Shown: piece by piece, positions 11,251 through 21,515 of the stretch
Position numbering within the stretch: the first letter of the stretch is position 1
Layout: every line of letters begins with the position of its first letter
From: Chara braunii
Lineage: Eukaryota; Streptophyta; Charophyceae; Charales; Characeae
DNA: 33,892 nucleotides
Reading direction: 5' to 3'
Assembly (NCBI GenBank): GCA_003427395.1
Contig: BFEA01000636.1
Location: forward strand, 143,243 to 177,134
Translations under genes and position numbers: made by a program
Notes under the pieces: model-generated
What the model was told of the DNA's origin: nothing
What the model saw: only the letters and a program-made list of their open reading frames with translations
Database searches by the model: none

Positions 11251-11309
11251 CTACGTGGATATTTGTGTGATTTGACAACTTCGCTTTCTGTATATCATTC
11301 TCACTCATA

Positions 11310-12030
11310 TTCCTTGCAACGGGAGCTGGTTCGAATAACGCCATTGGCGTTGGTGTCTTGGTTACTTGGTGCGTCGACGAAGTTTTTATGCAGTGAGGAT
11401 ACCTTGGCGCTGGTTTGGTTAGCCCCACCTGGGTAGAGGGGTGAAGTGTTGGAAGGTTGTGGCAACACCTGGATAGCTGTGGTGACAACGAATGTTTTGT
11501 GGGATGATGAGAGCATGCTGACATGGCATTTTGGCTGAGGTGGCACGCCATTGTATTGTTTGTGGTACTGAGGCTATGATCAGTTATCAAAATGCACGTC
11601 GGCTCAACTGATGAGAAATCTGTGGTTGGGGGCAGCGATCTCCAGGTACATTGTTCCCTTACCTTATCTTGCCTCTCAATCTCTTCTTACCGTGAGGAAG
11701 TTAGTCAAACTTCGAGTGTCCTCTCTTTAGTAAGGAGTCGTGAGCGCTCTACCTTGAGAGACGACATTCTTCCTGGTGGCGCATTTGGCAAGAGAGGGTG
11801 GTGCCTCCGAAAGGCCCTGAACGAAGCAAGGGTTACGGTGACCATGCCAACCCATGGGAGTCGTACACGTACGCCATGCTGCTTTGTCTATTGAAGGCTC
11901 TTTGCTGTGCTAATAGAGGAAACGTGGACTTACCAGTCCTTCGCAGACGCTTACCAGACCGTCTATAAATATTTCTGCCCGGATCTGATTTGTCCACTGG
12001 CTGTGATCGTCGTCTTGTCTGCGACGTTAA
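11310..12030. other. No gene recognised; TATA-like site at 11964
   Basis: Short frames occur on both strands (for example 11189-11590 minus and 11592-11894 plus), but none shows a known domain. TATAAATA at 11964-11971 is a good TATA-like match in a plausible setting on the plus strand. There is nothing else I can support. Confidence 0.3.
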
Positions 12031-13500
12031 ATAATTCATGAGGACCTTGGGGGTTGTCCTTAAACTGCCTCTTGATCATCCAGATCAGTCAGACGTAAGG
12101 CTTGTTGCAAGCGAGGATAAATAAAGGGCAGTGTCGTAACGTGCGGCCTACCGTTTCAAAGTCCGAATAATGATTCGTATGTGGACCTCCTTGGACTGGG
12201 GTACTAGCAATGGGTCTAATAGTGCTCTCATATATACGAATGTTCACGACCCTTATATCTATATGGGGTTTCGCCAGTTCTTAAATGAAAGCTCGACAGG
12301 CTTCTCGCTGGCTGATGCTATCTAAGCAACGAGGCTCCCTTACTTTTCGTTGATAATGGCAGTAATAAGGTAAGGGACACCTTTCAATGTGATAGAGGGT
12401 TTCTAGCGTCCCACAACGGGCGACAATCTCACTATCACAGACCTAATCGTCCAACTAATAAAGCTCAAAGAGGAATATATTTCCTTTGGTCTGTTGACCA
12501 GTAACCTCCCCAAGATCTATCTAAGGCAAGACCTGACAACCAAATTTATCGTTCCCCTCTTATTTTTTGTGACTTAGACATAGATATGAGTATAATGAGG
12601 GTAATGTAGATGAACAAGTCACGTTTTCACAGTCATGGTGTGTCCAATAATATGCACGTACCACTCGCAATGCACAGACAAATGCTCAGAAGAAAAAACA
12701 AATTTTTTGACCCAAAAACCTGCACAGATCCAGAACAAGACACACATGCCATGCAGTAAATGCAATCAACATATGTACTCCACACTTGTCCCTCACTCCC
12801 CTAACCCTCTTTCAACATTCCTCCCAACTCTTGTGACGCATCTATGCTCAACCCCCTCATTGCACACACAGGACCCTCAGGAGCGATTATGACTTTTTAG
12901 TCATGATGACACAAAAGAAACTTTGCCTGCCTACAGGGGTTCGCCTTTAGGACTGCGTATCAAGTCGAAGAATAGTTGAATCAGCTTAAACAGACATGTT
13001 ATTCAAGGTGAAAAATATGCAAAATGCAATAGATGCATGAACTTTTAACAAGTCCACACAGACCATAAATTTCAACATCCTTTTCTTTTTTCTCTCTCTG
13101 ACCTTTCTTTCCCGAAGCTAACTTCTTCAGTTTCCTTCGGTCTCACCCAAGCCAAAAGTTTAATTCCAACTTTTTCCTTTCTGCCACGTGCTTTACACCA
13201 GTCGGTTTGTGAGGTACCCATCTTGGAAACTCCATTTATGTGGTTAAGATTTTTTCCCATTAAACTCTTTTTCATTTCTACATGCATTCTCTCTCTTAGA
13301 TTATTTTTCTCATGTCGTAACGATATGGCTTCCCCTGATCAGTTCTCATAACTTTCCCCCTCTCTTTCTTTCAATTCTTAGGGAGAAGACACATCATTAG
13401 ATTCTAAATGAAAGTCACTCCGCATTCGCGAAAAAAATGTATTGCCCTACGTTATCACCACTATGTACTCGTCATACTTCAAGCAATCAAATCGGAAGGA
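12031..13500. other. No gene recognised
   Basis: Mostly AT-rich to balanced sequence without long frames. A sequence ATAAATAAAGGGCAGTGTC at 12117-12135 resembles one at 16897-16914. The CA/TC-rich part near 12635-12892 has an 85-codon frame of low complexity. I see no RNA gene. Confidence 0.3.
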
Positions 13501-14960
13501 TCATCATCCATAGACTAACTAGGCGAACACTCCTTGGATCTCTACCCAGTCACTCCTCAATACCAATCAAATATCAAGTTAATCACACAAGAAGCGACTG
13601 GACGGACTCCGTGACCCTCCATACAGCCACTTCCCAATACCAAACAAAACATCAGGTTACAACACACAAAGCGACTGGACATACACTCCTTAACCCTCTA
13701 TCCAGCCACTTCTCAATACCAATCAGATATCATTGTTAGATCAGTCACATATGAAGCAGCCGGACGGACACTCCTCAACCCTCTATCCAACCACTTCTCA
13801 ACACCATTGAGCTAACAAGTTTGTCACACAAGAAGCGACTGGACGGACACTCCTTGGTCCTCTATCCAACCACTTCTCAATACCATACAGTTATCAATGT
13901 TAAATCAATCACACATATATTAGCTGGATAAGCACTCCTCGACCCTTTATCCATCCATTTCTCAACACCATTCAGATATCAAGTTAATCATACAAGAAGC
14001 GACTAGACGATTACTCATTGCCCCTCTATCCACTCACTTCTCAATGCCATACAGTTATCAATGTTGGATCAGTCACATATGAAGCAGTCGGACGGACACT
14101 CCTCGGCCTTCTATCCATCCACTTCTCAACACCATTCAAATATCAAATTAATCACGCAAGAAGCGACTGGACGAACACTCCTTGGCTCTCTATCCAGCCA
14201 CTTCCCAATACCAAACATAACATCAAGTTACAACACAAGAAGCGATTGGACGAACACTCCTTGGCCCTCTATCCAACCACTTCTCAATACCAATCAGATA
14301 TCATTGTTAGATCAGTCACACATGAAGCAGCCAGACGGATACTCCTTGGCCCTCTATCCAGCCACTTCCCAATACCAATGAGATATCAAGTTAATCACAC
14401 AAGAAGCGATTGGACGAACACTCCTTGGTCCTCTATCCAGTCACTTCTCAATACCATACACTTATCAATGTTAGATCAATCACACATAACGCAGCCGGAC
14501 GGACACTCCTCGACCCTCTATCCAACCACTTCTCAACACCATTCAGATATCAAGTTAATCACACAAGAAGCGACTCGACGGACACTCCTTGGCCCTCTAT
14601 CTAGTCACTTCTCAACGCCATAAAGTTATCAATGTGAAATCAATTACACATAAAGCAACTGGACAGAAACTCCTCGGCCCTCTATCCAACCACTTCTCAA
14701 CACCATTCAGATGTCAAGTTAATCACATGAGAAGCGACTGGACGGTTACTCCTTGGCCCTCTATCCAACCACTTCCCAATACCAAACAGAAAATCAAGTT
14801 ATAACATACGAAGTGACTGGACGGACACTCCTTGACCGTTTATCCAGCCACTTTTCAATACCAAAGAGAACATCAAGTTACAACACACAAAGGGACTGGA
14901 TGGACACTCATTGACCCTCTATCCAGTCACTCATCAATACCAAATAGTTTATCAAAACGA
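13500..14960. repeat. Minisatellite array, monomers about 79 and 85 bp
   Basis: About 18 tandem copies are built around GAAGCGACTGGACGGACACT and CTATCCAACCACTTCTCAA. Measuring from the same base of each copy gives spacings of 79, 78, 85, 79, 85, 79, 85, 79, 79, 85, 78, 86, 79, 85, 79, 79 and 79. The longer monomer carries TATCAATGTTAGATCAGTCA and GAAGCAGCCGG. The shorter carries ATCAAGTTAATCACACAAG and GAAGCGACTGG. A third version has AACATCAAGTTACAACACA. Over most of the array the short and long forms alternate, giving a higher-order unit of about 164 bp. Frames of up to 201 codons (14018-14623) cross the array but show only repeat-derived composition, so I do not call them genes. Confidence 0.95.
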
Positions 14961-16640
14961 TTCACTTTACGTAACACAATCCCATGTAAACTTCATCATC
15001 CTTAGCAGAAGCTTGTCAACTCTTTGTTCTCAAGTTCCTTGGGTTATACCTGCCCCTTTTTTTTCTCATACACACTCATCTTACTCCCACATTATCTCTT
15101 CCTTCCTTTTAGATCCTTTAATCCCGAGAGATTCATACACGATGTACACCCACATGTGCATGCAGAGAGATACTGAGATGCAACTGCAGAAGTTTATGGA
15201 GTAGAAGGAAATGAAACACGTTCCTTCAAGTTCCCTGCCTCCAGAGATACGCCTCAACTCCGGCAGAGCTCCTGCAATCGCCCTGTTGTTAGCATATATG
15301 ATTTCCTCAGTTTCGACCGGCCATCAAGGACAAGTATAACTTTCAGACAATATAATCCAGTTGTAGTGACTTTTTCTAATTGAATGGCCTAAGTAAAACA
15401 TGCATTGGACTCATTGATCCTCAACAATCTGATTGGAGAGAGCATTACCAATGGAATGAACCCTCCTCAATCGAATTTGGACTATTGTTACCCATAATAG
15501 TGGATAGTTCAAGTACCCATCATGGATCAAATGCTTCGAATAGGCTAAAGAAATATGCGGCAATGACTAGTTTGAATCACACTTTACATACATACTTAAA
15601 AGAAGCTTATTCGAAGATTCATACTGGGATTAGATGATGCAAATACCTTTTTAGTGCAACTTACGACCTTTCGTTAAGTGATTCATCTTATGCAAACCTC
15701 AAGCTCAAGATCACACAGTTCATAACGGTGTACCTACCAATAGTCTTTCCCTTCTTAATGCGTTCTCCTTCCTCATTCCGACGTGAAGTGCCGAAGTCAC
15801 CTCGTCTTACATCATTTTCATAGTGCCTTTATTTACTCGCGCTCAAACAGGTGGCGCTGCCTCAACACTGCAGCGGCTAAGCGTGGGACTTGGTTTGGCT
15901 TGACTCGACTTGGACTGTTTCTGACTGGTACCGTCCGGCCACGGCTTGTTTGCTGCAAATCTGGTATCTTTTCCGGGCCTTCCCGACTCTCTGCCGTAAT
16001 ACCATAGACTTAGACCTGTCGGGCCAGATTGACTTTTTTTTTTCTGGACACCCAAAACTTTTTCCCTGATTTATGATGCTATGGTACCGGTCCAACTGGT
16101 TCTCATCCTTCTGGTTTTTTGAACCCTTCGTCCTTCTTGAGGCGTGAATATATTTTCCTTCTGCTACTCCAAGTGTCGCAGGCCTATTTCCCCGTTATTT
16201 TGGGTGTTCCTCTCTCTGGCCTGCTTGTCGCGGGCCTAATCCCGCTACTTTATAGTCTTTCCCACTGCTTCCTCCAAACTCACGGCCGTAGGTGCGTACC
16301 CGTACAGCGGCATGCCGGTGGCACACACCCTCAGGCCGTCGTGCGTTCAGATAGGCACGCGGACACCAGCTATACGCTGTCCCACAGACTTAAAACATTT
16401 GTCGAATAGCGGGTACCTCAACGAGGCATCTATTCCAGTAACAACTCAGATACCAGTCACTTTCTCAGTCTGTATCTTAACAGGTCACTTTAGGGATAAT
16501 CTGTTGCTGTTAGTGATCGTAATCATCAATAATCGGTAGCAACAGCAACTTGCTTGGCTGTTGTAAATAGTATGGTTGCTAGGTCTTGAGCCGTAGTTCC
16601 GAGTTCCAGACATCTTAGCAGTGGTCCAAGTAATAATCGC
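14961..16640. other. No gene recognised
   Basis: Short frames occur on both strands (for example 14911-15204, 15380-15637 and 16119-16409 on the plus strand), none with a recognisable domain. The frame 16119-16409 has a hydrophobic start but no further support. A T10 run lies at about 16034-16044. I see no RNA gene or clear repeat. Confidence 0.3.
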
Positions 16641-17322
16641 TATAGGGTGGATGGGTCAAGACTCACAGTCTTCCGGAACTTCCGAAAGAGACTGTTTGTA
16701 GGTCCTAGAGTCAGCCCACTTCCGAGTCAGCAGAGGACATTCCTAGTCTTGTTTGCCTTAGGCATTTCTTCGATTCTACCAACCCAGTCAGCAGTTCTCA
16801 ATCCCAAGGTGCACTTTGTCTTGTCAGCAAGTACCATGCGGGACTGAGCACTCCCCGGGCACAGGGTCAAAGGGCAGACCTTTGATGATCCGAAGTATAA
16901 ATAAAGAGGCAGTGTCAAGTCATTCATTCATTTTGTCCGTGAGCCGCATTGATGCGCTGTCTGTGTATCCTGCGTATGGAGGTCTGCAGCTACCCGAGGC
17001 TCAAGCGGCTAAAAGGAGGAAGATGTTGCCTTAGCCGCTTGTGTTAGTGATAGGCAGTAGACGGTAGTCATGGCTGTTAGTTAGCTTAGTTATAGTGCGT
17101 GTGTGTATGTATGAGTGTGTCGTGTTTGAGTGTGCGTGACGTCCAGGGAGATCCAGAGTTGTGTGTGTGCGAACAAGTCCCTGGTCATAGTCGATTGAAT
17201 AATTTTGAATTTGGACTGTATCCTTGGCTTCGTTATCCCAGAGTGTTGTGTGAGCGCAAGTCGCCAGCTTCTTCGTTGTCTTTTGGCATGCATGCTGGAT
17301 GTCAAAGAAAGCAAGTCTAATT
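16641..17322 (+). other. Possible retroposed or LTR-like segment ending in poly-A
   Basis: A TATAAATAAAG at 16896-16906 is followed about 420 bases later by a run of 26 A (17323-17348). There is no long frame. A plus-strand A-run directly after ordinary sequence, followed by an A-rich microsatellite, is what a poly-A-tailed retroposed transcript leaves. No target duplication was identified, so this stays tentative. Confidence 0.3.
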
Positions 17323-17424
17323 AAAAAAAAAAAAAAAAAAAAAAAAAATAATAATAATAATAATAATAATTATTATTATTATTATAATAATAACAATAGT
17401 AATATAATAATAATAATAAAAATG
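17323..17424. repeat. Poly-A run followed by (AAT/ATT)n microsatellite
   Basis: 26 A bases (17323-17348) are followed by AAT and ATT trinucleotides to about 17424. The trinucleotide part switches strand sense (AAT to ATT to AAT), so it can fold on itself. Confidence 0.95.
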
Positions 17425-17552
17425 ACAGATATAAGGAAAATCAATGTGTACAAGCTATCTCCTCGGTCTGACACAGCCAAATCGAGAGTGCATCGTGCTC
17501 GGGGAATGGTCTCCCAACTGCAGCAACGACGACCAATGGGCGACCAGGTAAA

Positions 17553-17555
<3 letters not shown>

Positions 17556-17629
<74 letters not shown>

Positions 17630-17635
17630 NCNNTC
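17556..17635. repeat. (CT)n microsatellite with ambiguous bases
   Basis: About 80 bases of CT dinucleotide, ending at N bases (17630, 17632, 17633). The Ns suggest unresolved repeat length in the assembly. Confidence 0.95.
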
Positions 17636-17639
17636 TGTT

Positions 17640-18031
17640 TGTGTTGTTTGCCTGTGTCTGACTCTTTATTTGGTTGTCAATGTCTGCCTTCGTCTATCAG
17701 TGTTTGTGAACGCAGCTGTGTTTGAGCTGGCAATGTCGTGCCCTCCTGGCATTGTGAGGCAGAGGTAGAGCCAACCATCGATGGTTCACCATCGTCAGAT
17801 CGATCTGGCTTTCATTTCACTTCTTCAAGTTGCAGTCCATGGGCCTGCTGCTCCCGTCATAGCCGAGATCATAGTGTACTCTCGGTGCTCCCTCTCATTC
17901 CTGTGCGAGTTCTTCTTCACTGAATTTGTGCTCACCGAGTCGGAAAAACGGACATAAGTAGGATGGGGGCGAAGGCTGCAGAAGGAAGAGTAAGCCAGTG
18001 TCTCCATCCCGAGGATCTACTGTTCACGCAG
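17640..18031. other. No gene recognised
   Basis: Ordinary sequence between the CT repeat and the rRNA fragment. Two short frames (17738-17923 plus, 17825-18007 minus) show no domain. Confidence 0.3.
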
Positions 18032-18235
18032 CAATGATCCTTCTGCAGGTTCACCTATGGAAACCTGGTTGCGACATCTCCTTAGATAATAAGGTTTAAC
18101 GGACTTCTTACAACACTCGGCAAATCTCTAAGATCACCCTGATCAGACTCTCCACCGGGTCATTCAATCGGCAGGAACGCCTGGTGGTGTGTACCAAGGC
18201 AGGGACGTAATCGATATGAGCCAATGGCTCATCTG
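18032..18235 (-). pseudogene. Decayed 3' end of nuclear 18S rRNA
   Basis: On the minus strand this is the end of a eukaryotic small-subunit rRNA. ATGATCCTTCTGCAGGTTCA at 18035 is the complement of the universal 3' terminus, with one change in the GCGGAAGG segment. It is followed by blocks matching helices 44-45 and upstream (TGGTGGTGTGTACCAAGG, AGGGACGTAATCGATATGAG, TCATTCAATCGGCAGGAACG). Many scattered differences and a remodelled helix 44 show that it is not a working gene. Homology ends near 18235, exactly where the inverted repeat copy begins. No 5.8S or spacer was seen on the other side (below 18032). From memory of the 18S consensus; not aligned by tool. Confidence 0.85.
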
Positions 18236-18547
18236 TGGGGAATATGAGTGAGAACAAAATACAGAAAGCCAAGTTGCGAAATCACATAGATGTCCAAGTA
18301 GTCGCGCACAAGCAGAGAGCATAAATTTACCAAGAACTCATGAGCCCGTGTTCAAGTCCTCAGGCCACACTAACACAGTATCCAATGTCGCTCCTCTCTT
18401 TCTGGCCCCCCACTGCCTAGCCTATATTATTTGTCTATCCTATCACATCTAAGTTCACGCAACAGGCTGACTTTGACTCTGAATACCAATGTACTTGACA
18501 TCGACACCATAACAGACCCTCTTCATGCATCAGGTACGTATCTCGTC
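18236..18547. repeat. Inverted, diverged third copy of the 10.7-11.3 kb repeat
   Basis: The reverse complement of this segment aligns with 10729-11308. Shared blocks include GGAATATGAGTGAGAA, AATGTCGCTCCTCTCT, TTCACGCAACAGG and GGTACGTATCTCGTC. The plus strand reads NMSENKIQKAKLRNH and then VVAHKQRA, the protein counterpart of the minus-strand reading at 11190-11310. It carries only one unit of the tandem duplication, so the duplication arose after the two loci separated. Several stops are present. Confidence 0.85.
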
Positions 18548-19370
18548 TCCTCTTTTTCTCTCTCTTTCTGTGTTGCCGTTGTCACCTGTCAATAGAGTCT
18601 GAGCTAGGCGAATCCCGCGAGACAATAGATAATAACCTTCGTGACCCACATCCTAACCGCAGTGGATCCACAATGCAGCACGGTCCATCACGTTGTGCAG
18701 CAGGCCGAGACCACATAATGGGCCACGACAGGCACAATCGCACATTTCAACAAGTCTGGATCGCGTTCTCCAATCTCGTTCATTCTGACTCATCACTGCA
18801 ATTGTGCCTTGCCAGCATGCTTGCTTGCTTGCCTTGCTTGTGCATAAGCTTGCATATGCCTCCTATCTTGGCTTTGTCCCGGGTCGCTTTTCTGCAGATC
18901 TTTACAGTCGAACGCGCTTGCTCTTTGCCTCGCCCCTGCTCAGGCACGACCAAGTGCCTACCTCCTATTTCCTTGCGATCTTTCCAAAATCACGTCCTCG
19001 TTCAAACACTAAATCTCATTCTTCCCATGAGCGGGACTTGTAGAGCCACCCATGTGTTGCGAGATTTGTTATGGAGGAGATATGAGTCTGACGTTTTCTC
19101 TCAAGGCGGGTTCATTGCGTTTCTTCTAACCTCCTACCCGTGTGTAAAGGAATGGACTCTAGGTATAGGATAAAAGGAACAACAAATCTAAGAGCAAAAA
19201 GAAAATAAAAATAATAAAAATCTTGTGGAATCTAGCCCCGGTGTTCTGTCAGCGGGAAGCCTTAACTCGTTATCTTTTCAACCGTTCTTCAGCTCGGGAT
19301 CGCGGGATCAAATCCCGCCTATTGCATCGAGTTGACACTAATTGTTAGCTCCTCCTCCTTCGTCCAATTA
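18548..19370. other. No gene recognised; one tRNA T-arm-like hairpin
   Basis: A 166-codon plus-strand frame (18673-19173) overlaps a second frame and shows no known domain; it may be chance. At 19303-19319, GCGGG-ATCAAAT-CCCGC has the stem and loop sizes of a tRNA T arm, but no matching acceptor or anticodon arm lies upstream. Confidence 0.3.
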
Positions 19371-19622
19371 TTCCTCTTCTTCTTCTTCTTCTTCTTCTTC
19401 TTCTTCTTCTTTTTCTTCTTCTCCTTCCTCCTCCTCTTCTTCTTCTTCTTCTTCTTCTTCTTCTTCTTCTTCTTCTTCTCCATCTTCCTCCTCCTCCTCC
19501 TCCTCCTCCTCTTCTTCTTCTTCTTCTTCTTCTTCTTCTTCTTCTTCTTCTTCTTCTTCTTCTCCATCTTCCTCCTCCTCCTCCTCTTCTTCTTCTTCTT
19601 CTTCTTCTCCTACTCCTACTCC
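19371..19622. repeat. Long (TTC/CTC)n polypyrimidine tract
   Basis: About 250 bases made almost only of C and T, mainly TTC with CTC and CTCCTC blocks, ending in CTCCTACTCC units. All six frames stay open as Ser/Phe/Leu or Lys/Arg/Glu runs, so the long frames here are artefacts. It is a perfect candidate for triplex formation. Confidence 0.95.
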
Positions 19623-19844
19623 TACTCCTCTCTTTCACTGCCTCCACCTGTCCTCTACTGCCTTAGCATCCTCCATCCTCTTTCTCCTTCCCTCGCCTTT
19701 TTGCACTTGTCGACAAAATGCACAGCACAGTAAATGCTCTTTTTACATAGGGGATTCTGCCCCTTTCCATCCTGACACACTTGAGAAACAAGACATTCTC
19801 CGCACCCCAACCCTCTGCCGCTCGCCAGCTTCCCGGTCATTTGG

Positions 19845-20050
19845 CCCGTTGCATTTGAGAATGGCGATATAAACCGCTGCTGCTTCTGAAGCATCCCAAA
19901 TGTCGTGGTGGCATATGTGCGGGCCTCGGGCTGGTTGCAGGCCCTCCCCTACCGCCCCTTGCATTTCAGGGATATAAACTGCTGCTGCTTCTGAAGCGTC
20001 CCACATGTCGTGGTGGTATATGTGCAGGCTTCGGGCTGGTTGCAGGCTGG
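19845..20050. repeat. Tandem duplication of about 110 bp
   Basis: Two copies start at GTTGCATTTG (19849) and CTTGCATTTC (19959), with shared GCTGCTGCTTCTGAAGC and TGTCGTGGTGG, ending in GGGCTGGTTGCAGG. They differ at several single bases. No coding meaning was seen. Confidence 0.85.
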
Positions 20051-20059
20051 TTCAGCAGA

Positions 20060-20100
20060 GGGGAGGGGGGTCGGGCGGGGGCAGGGGCGGGGGGGCGGGG
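20060..20100 (+). other. G-quadruplex-like G-run block
   Basis: Seven runs of three or more G lie within 41 bases on the plus strand, separated by 1-2 bases. This satisfies the usual G3+N1-7 pattern with room to spare. An 11-G run lies nearby at 20365-20375. Confidence 0.7.
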
Positions 20101-20982
20101 CAGGCAATGACCGCACTTTGGCAATTTGTCATGCGAAAATAACATTTGATGAAAATTCTGAAAAAAAGTAGGCACGCAGACTAGATGACAATATTTCCAG
20201 GAAAACTATTAGACAAACAGAAAACATGAAAAAAGGTCTGAATGATGCATACAGAGTTTTGCTTCCCACTGACCCCGGTAGGCCCAGGCTCGAGAGAAAA
20301 TCAATAGGCTTGTTCAAATAGCTTGAGGGCCAGTGGTGGTTTACCATGAGATACCAAGTTGGTAGGGGGGGGGGGTGCTTCAGGTCCCTGATTGATGTTG
20401 CTTACCCATGTTCATGAACTCGCGAGAGAGGTCTGCAGAAGCTGGGGAAGGCAAATATGCTGTTCCTGCCATCTCTGCGGCGCTGGCAGTCTCCCAATTG
20501 ACGACCCAGATCCGGAGTTCGACACTGAGGCAATCATGTGTGCACAGTAGGTATACAAACAAATATGCACGCATATCATATATGTACATGAAATGTGGCA
20601 TACAGAATACGCAGGAGGATCCATCAGTGACAAAGAAAGAGTCGTCAAGCTCCCGCAGTGTTGGAGATTTCAAGGTTTCCAATGAGAACCGCAACGAAGG
20701 GAAAGAAGGAAAAGGAATAAAGAAAAGATGTGTCTGCGTTCCATTGCACAAGTGATTATTAGCCAGATCATTAAGGGCTGTCAACATGAAGAACAGGGGG
20801 AGACGGGGAAGAGGCAGGGAAAAGAACGGGAGAGGGGGGAGAGGGGAGGGGGGATGAGAAGGGGGTAGAAGGTGGGGGTTGAAAAATTTGGGGTTGGCTG
20901 GTTGGGGCGGGTGGTCAAAGGAAAAGAAGTTTGAGGCTGTTCACACTGAGGCTGCGCTTTGCATGGTACATGCCTCCGCCTG
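20101..20982. other. No gene recognised
   Basis: This is flank of the outer LINE. Overlapping short frames on both strands (20380-20787 minus, 20408-20755 plus) show no domain. A G/A-rich patch lies at 20795-20890. Confidence 0.3.
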
Positions 20983-21004
20983 TTTTTTTTCTTTTTTCTT
21001 TTTG
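20983..21004 (-). mobile_element. A-rich tail of the outer LINE
   Basis: On the minus strand this reads as A-runs of 5, 6 and 8 separated by G. It lies just outside the LTR retrotransposon. Together with the LINE 3' region ending at 29385, it makes a continuous LINE 3' end once the LTR element is removed. Confidence 0.6.
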
Positions 21005-21008
21005 TAAA
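21005..21008. repeat. Left target-site duplication TAAA
   Basis: This is identical to 29382-29385 just outside the other LTR. Ty3/gypsy elements usually make 4-5 bp duplications. Confidence 0.6.
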
Positions 21009-21454
21009 TGCTATGAACCGCACAGTTCATCACCAGAGAGTGTACACATAGACATGCATCAAACACAAATGAGATGACACGAATTCCACACTGGATGCCA
21101 GAAAGTCGAAGACCAGATAACGCAGCTTTTGAATTCCAACAAATTATCACAAGAGCAATAAGAGTTCAAGTCACCAGTGCTCATCAGCGCATACAAAGGT
21201 AACCAGTAGTCAGTGATAACTCTCAGGTGGGTATCTCTTTCCCGTTCTTCTTCTCTCTCCCTCTCTTACTGGTGTTCTTTCTAGCTATGTCCTCACGGTG
21301 TCCACTCTCCCTACATGCATGCACACTCACTACGGTTACGCAAGGATCTACTCTGGATACACCCACTGCTATGCCTACTATCTGCCACAAACTAGTACTA
21401 ACACTCTGCACTGGCGCAGCTATGGCTGCCTTCTTCCTTCCAGCGCTAACTCTC

Positions 21455-21515
<61 letters not shown>

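Noticed and set aside
14018-14623. 201-codon plus-strand reading frame in the satellite
   Set aside because: It consists only of satellite monomers; its length comes from the repeat lacking stops in shifting frames, not from a gene.
13500-14960. CRISPR array
   Set aside because: The repeats are long, contiguous monomers with no unique spacers, and the window is eukaryotic.
16119-16409. Membrane protein gene
   Set aside because: It has only a short hydrophobic start; the remainder changes composition and has no homology I can name.
19303-19322. tRNA gene ending in GATCAAATCCCGC
   Set aside because: The T-arm-sized hairpin is present, but no complementary acceptor strand or anticodon arm lies within 75 bases upstream.
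19319-19872. Long Ser-, Phe-, Lys- or Arg-rich frames on both strands
   Set aside because: Artefacts of the TTC/CTC tract, which is open in every frame.
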